This document shows, one piece after another, positions 6,013 through 8,934 of a stretch of 8,934 nucleotides of DNA. The translations under genes were made by a program, and so were the position numbers. How positions within the stretch are numbered: the first letter of the stretch is position 1; every line of letters starts with the position of its first letter. This DNA comes from Verrucomicrobiales bacterium (GTDB taxonomy: Bacteria > Verrucomicrobiota > Verrucomicrobiia > Verrucomicrobiales > DEV007). The notes beneath the pieces were generated by a model. The model was not told the origin of the DNA and ran no database searches. It saw only the letters and a program-made list of their open reading frames with translations. The DNA lies in contig NZSO01000006.1 of NCBI GenBank assembly GCA_002696885.1, positions 1-8,934 on the forward strand, read 5' to 3'.

Positions 6013-7389
6013 TCAATACAGGTTCAGCAAGGCCAGTAGTAGCTTCAATGGCCTTAACCAAACTTTACCATACAGAGACTTGTATATTCCGAACAGATAA
6101 TTTACTTTGGCTTTAAATCTTCTGAAATTTGGGGCCTGCAAGTTATGGTAGTAATATTCAGTGCTTTTCTCCCTAGCTAAAATACGCAACCGTTGAATTA
6201 GCTTTGTCCTTATACTAAAGTGGTTATGTGAATATGATCTCTTTAGGGGGACCCATTTCTTCTTCTTCTTCTCAAGATATAGCCGATACGAGATAGTATC
6301 TTTCCTATGGCGTAAACCAGCATCCTGTGAAGCAATCGCTTCATCTATAGTTATCCTATCAGTAATAAGCTCTCCCTTCTGTGTATATTTTTTAATTAGA
6401 GCATCAACCAAATTGCTTCTTGTCACTAGCAACGAATTTCCCTGATTTAGATATTTAGGGATCCATGCGTCCCCAACTACTACATCAGCTGTCTCCGCAA
6501 ATACATCATCACAAAAGTCACAGGCCTTATATTTAAACAGGCCAAACCCATAGTCAGTTCCAAACAGTTGCTTGACAGTAGTTACTACTTCTTCTTTTGA
6601 GGTATCAAGAGTGGACCTCACGGCCACTCCCTTATTGTTTGCCAATGTGTTTGGCATCTTCTTTCTAAAATTAATTGATCTTAGATCTGATGGACGAATA
6701 TTAAGTTGCTCAGCCAGCATAAAAGCATAAAATGTTGATTTCAAATGACCGCATATTAGTCCTACAGTAATAAATAGACTAGGATTCAACCCTTTCGCTC
6801 TGATGTAATTCTTCAGTGCCTTTATAAAACAAGGTAGCCCAGTAATTGCTATCGGCTTGTCTGTCTTTTCAATGATTGACAATATTTCAGACCATTCAAC
6901 TGGATAATAAGAAGATGTTGCGCTATTGATAATATCATCTACACTATTCAAAATTGCATACTTGAATAGAGACCTACCTTCTCCTGGCATAACGCATATA
7001 ACTGAGCTTACTTTCCCTTCATTTAGCAATTTTTGCAATAACCAACGTATAATTCCACCAGAACTTGCCTTTTTGTAAATGGTGCTATCAGATACTCTGG
7101 ACACATATATTGATTGATAATGACCTATCCGTTCATTGTATTTAATCCCATCATATTTATAGATATCTGCAATTTCGTCCTCATTCAAAGATGCCGATGA
7201 AAACGGACAAACCTGATCTGCGTTTGCCCAATCCTGGTGGTTGGATTGTGTTTTATATTTGGCTTTTATTTGCCCCGTTTTAAAATCTAGATATGCCTCG
7301 AATGTTTCAGGTGCAATCGCTACGCAAGTGCCACAACCTATGCAATAATCATTGTCAATTACTTCTTTAATATCGAAGGTAAGCATCAC
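6013..7389 (-). CDS. FrhB/FdhB-family iron-sulfur flavoprotein (coenzyme F420 hydrogenase beta-subunit-like)
   Basis: This protein of up to 458 residues belongs to the family of F420-reducing hydrogenase and formate dehydrogenase beta subunits, which also includes 7-hydroxymethyl chlorophyll a reductase and BciB. Members use FAD and [4Fe-4S] clusters. Visible are YCIGCGTC (15-22) with C61-P, a ferredoxin-like cysteine set; ASSGGIIRWLL (108-118); ITGLPC (182-187); VGLICGH (209-215); YKACDFCDD (287-295); and ADVVVGDAW (301-309). Homologues without any F420 partner are common in polysaccharide loci, often near pyruvyl transferases, where a redox modification of a sugar or lipid carrier is assumed but unproven. 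The tail after about 360 is basic (KKKKK at 374-378). The start could be GTG at 7389 or the adjacent ATG at 7386; both overlap the TGA of the preceding gene, so coupling is likely either way. Motif numbering uses the GTG. Confidence 0.88.
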   Translation of the reverse strand: MMLTFDIKEVIDNDYCIGCGTCVAIAPETFEAYLDFKTGQIKAKYKTQSNHQDWANADQVCPFSSASLNEDEIADIYKYDGIKYNERIGHYQSIYVSRVSDSTIYKKASSGGIIRWLLQKLLNEGKVSSVICVMPGEGRSLFKYAILNSVDDIINSATSSYYPVEWSEILSIIEKTDKPIAITGLPCFIKALKNYIRAKGLNPSLFITVGLICGHLKSTFYAFMLAEQLNIRPSDLRSINFRKKMPNTLANNKGVAVRSTLDTSKEEVVTTVKQLFGTDYGFGLFKYKACDFCDDVFAETADVVVGDAWIPKYLNQGNSLLVTRSNLVDALIKKYTQKGELITDRITIDEAIASQDAGLRHRKDTISYRLYLEKKKKKWVPLKRSYSHNHFSIRTKLIQRLRILAREKSTEYYYHNLQAPNFRRFKAKVNYLFGIYKSLYGKVWLRPLKLLLALLNLY

Positions 7390-8543
7390 ATAGAACCTAC
7401 AGCAACTGAGTATAAAAATGCCTTGTCAAAAATACTCTCTGCTGGCCTCTGCATGATTTTATTTAGAAGATCTATATCATTAGAATCATAGGGGTAAAAA
7501 TTGTCACCAGCTGCGTTCCACAGATTTCCGAAGACATAATTGATATAGCTTTGAACTTGCGGAACCTTTGAGGTCAATCCTCTATCAATCTTCTCTAATT
7601 TTACCAGTGCTGCAGCAAGATAAAAATAAGCAGAGCTATCTCGAAAATTACAGTGCCTTATACTTTTTAAATTTGGCTCCCATTGATAGTTTAAATAAGC
7701 TTTGCCGCCTCTAATAATACTATTATTTTCAATAAAATCTAATGCTTTTAGTATTGCCGGTCTTAGTTCAACCAGGTACTTTGGTCTATTTTCTAATGCA
7801 CACACCATGTAATACAATGTTACTACGTGATGCAAGTAGTCCCCAAAGAATATTGATCTGTCTTGCCTTAAGTAATCGTAGACCTTCGTGCATTTACCAC
7901 CCATATATTTTTGATATCGCCATATTAACTTGTCCAAACCGTTGATATTGCAATATGGCCATAGCCCATCACTTCTTTGATTTTTCACCAAAAACATAAC
8001 TCCATCTGCTAGTGAATTTTCGTTGTTCTGCCCTTGTACTCGAGAATGAAAATAGCAAACCATGGCTGATGTATTAAGTACGATCGGTGCTTTGTTGCTT
8101 GATGAGATGGCATCATGTGTATATGAACCCTTCCCCACTTGGCAATTGCTTATTAACGATGACACCACTTCAACATTAATCTGCTTATTCACATTGGATA
8201 TACCAATGGCTTGATCTAACGCATGTATTAAAATAATTGATGCGGGTAAACTACCATTTTTCATCCTACAGAACCTTGTTCCAATAACAGGCTCGCGAAT
8301 TCCCTCTAACCCATAAATTCTCAATCTATTTGATATTGCTTGCACTGTAAGCTCACAATCCTCTTTGTATTTTGAGTTTTTAGTTCTTAAATAGTTTACC
8401 TTCAATACGTTGCAAGCAAATGCTGATTCTCTTAGATATATGTCTTTTATAATCGGATTTAAATACAAGTCTTTGTTGCACCCTGTTGCTACCCTATGAG
8501 ATTGCACTTTCTGGCAAATTAACTCCCAATGATTAGTGTTCAT
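7386..8543 (-). CDS. Unnamed protein, probable alpha/alpha-toroid (prenyltransferase/terpenoid-cyclase-like fold)
   Basis: I do not recognise a named family for this 385-residue protein. It has no signal peptide or membrane segment and appears mostly helical. Around 139-168 it reads GSYTHDA, then LNTSAMVCYFHSR. GVMFLVKNQRSDGLWPY (181-197) resembles the QW-like repeat (A-x-x-F-L-x-x-x-Q-x-x-D-G-x-W) of alpha/alpha barrel proteins such as terpenoid cyclases, protein prenyltransferases and polysaccharide lyases. Later helix pairs include GDYLHHVVTLYYMV (234-247) and RDSSAYFYLAAALVKL (301-316). The classical cyclase DXDD motif was not found. In this position it could be a glycan lyase, epimerase, hydrolase or lipid-carrier enzyme; none can be chosen. 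Its ATG directly abuts the stop of the flippase gene, preceded by AAAGGA at eight bases, and its stop overlaps the FrhB-like start, so it very likely acts with both. Confidence 0.75.
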   Translation of the reverse strand: MNTNHWELICQKVQSHRVATGCNKDLYLNPIIKDIYLRESAFACNVLKVNYLRTKNSKYKEDCELTVQAISNRLRIYGLEGIREPVIGTRFCRMKNGSLPASIILIHALDQAIGISNVNKQINVEVVSSLISNCQVGKGSYTHDAISSSNKAPIVLNTSAMVCYFHSRVQGQNNENSLADGVMFLVKNQRSDGLWPYCNINGLDKLIWRYQKYMGGKCTKVYDYLRQDRSIFFGDYLHHVVTLYYMVCALENRPKYLVELRPAILKALDFIENNSIIRGGKAYLNYQWEPNLKSIRHCNFRDSSAYFYLAAALVKLEKIDRGLTSKVPQVQSYINYVFGNLWNAAGDNFYPYDSNDIDLLNKIMQRPAESIFDKAFLYSVAVGSM

Positions 8544-8934
8544 TTAGCTTGTCCTTTCGACCAATTTTTTTGGGTTCAAGGTTTTTATGAAGAAGATCAC
8601 CTCTTCCCTTTTATTAAAACACAATGGAATTACGACAATTGCGAACAGCCAACCCACTGGAAAGGCCAGAGCTGTTCCATACAACCCAAACATTTTCGTC
8701 AATACATAGGTTATGCATAATGAAGCTATTCCAGAAACCACGCTAAATTTCAGTAGGTATGGAGTTTCATCTAATGCGATGAGGATCTTCTTTCTAAGCG
8801 AGAAAGAGAATACAAAAACCATGCTCAAGGCTAGAATTCCTAAAATATCTGGTGCCAACTTATATTGTTGACCATATAGTAGACCTACTACTGTTGGACC
8901 AAATATCACTATACCTAGCGTTATTGCAATTCCA
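8544..8934 (-). CDS. Wzx-like polysaccharide flippase, C-terminal part (runs off right edge)
   Basis: The frame is open from the right edge to TAA at 8546-8544, giving 129 residues. It carries roughly four membrane segments and the pattern IFGPTVVGLLYGQQYKLAP followed by ILGILALSMVF, which is typical of the late helices of Wzx/MATE-like polysaccharide flippases (usually 400-500 residues). These move the lipid-linked repeat unit from the cytoplasmic to the periplasmic face of the inner membrane. The GTG at 8909-8907 is not the true start, because the frame continues upstream with residues that fit the same helix (GIAITLGIV). The protein ends with a basic tail (KKLVERTS). Its stop directly touches the ATG of the next gene. 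The flippase marks this as a Wzx/Wzy-type locus, although no Wzy is visible here. Confidence 0.87.
   Translation of the reverse strand, partial: GIAITLGIVIFGPTVVGLLYGQQYKLAPDILGILALSMVFVFSFSLRKKILIALDETPYLLKFSVVSGIASLCITYVLTKMFGLYGTALAFPVGWLFAIVVIPLCFNKREEVIFFIKTLNPKKLVERTS
8552..8557 (-). promoter_or_regulatory. Shine-Dalgarno for the toroid gene
   Basis: AAAGGA on the minus strand lies eight bases before the ATG at 8543-8541, inside the last codons of the flippase gene. It is the best ribosome-binding site in the window and fixes the start of the 385-residue protein, which otherwise would only be inferred from its abutting position. Confidence 0.65.

Noticed and set aside
6013..7389. A genuine coenzyme F420 hydrogenase or formate dehydrogenase subunit.
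   Set aside because: No large or small hydrogenase subunit or formate dehydrogenase gene is present, and the context is polysaccharide synthesis; only the fold and cofactor family are supported.
8529..8720. Plus-strand open frame of 63 codons across the flippase/toroid junction.
   Set aside because: It lies antisense to two well-supported genes, has no family resemblance and reads as a shadow of the flippase coding strand. The other plus-strand frames at 825-1019, 4137-4337 and 7742-7945 are rejected for the same reason.

Overview
This window is part of a bacterial surface-polysaccharide biosynthesis locus (O-antigen, capsule or exopolysaccharide). All genes I can support lie on the minus strand, so transcription runs from the right edge to the left. 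A Wzx-type flippase indicates a Wzx/Wzy-dependent pathway and probably a Gram-negative-like envelope. The DNA is AT-rich by eye. Most starts lack an obvious Shine-Dalgarno sequence and the genes are typical of accessory sugar loci. A cyanobacterium or another environmental Gram-negative fits, but nothing here fixes the taxon.

Order in the direction of transcription: (1) the C-terminal part of a Wzx-like flippase, running off the right edge (8544-8934); (2) a 385-residue unnamed protein that looks like an alpha/alpha-toroid of the terpenoid-cyclase/prenyltransferase-like fold (7386-8543); (3) an FrhB/FdhB-type iron-sulfur flavoprotein (6013-7389); (4) a 475-residue protein with a kinase-like N-terminal half and a SAM-methyltransferase C-terminal half (4537-5964); (5) a polysaccharide pyruvyl transferase family protein (3140-4333); (6) a GT4 glycosyltransferase (1785-3020); (7) a GT2 glycosyltransferase (260-1039); (8) the start of another gene, probably a GT4-like glycosyltransferase, running off the left edge (1-263).

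Spacing divides the locus. Genes 1, 2 and 3 abut or overlap by a few bases and look translationally coupled, as do genes 7 and 8 (ATGA overlap). Genes 3 to 6 are separated by 48, 203 and 119 bases. A 745-base gap lies before gene 7; it holds short ORF scraps and small inverted repeats but no recognisable gene.

Together the glycosyltransferases would build an oligosaccharide repeat on a lipid carrier. The pyruvyl transferase, methyltransferase, FrhB-like redox protein and possibly the toroid protein would modify it, and the flippase would export it. No initiating phosphosugar transferase, Wzy polymerase, chain-length regulator or nucleotide-sugar synthesis gene is visible, so the locus continues outside the window. 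The least described part is the coupled flippase, toroid and FrhB set followed by the kinase-like/methyltransferase fusion.
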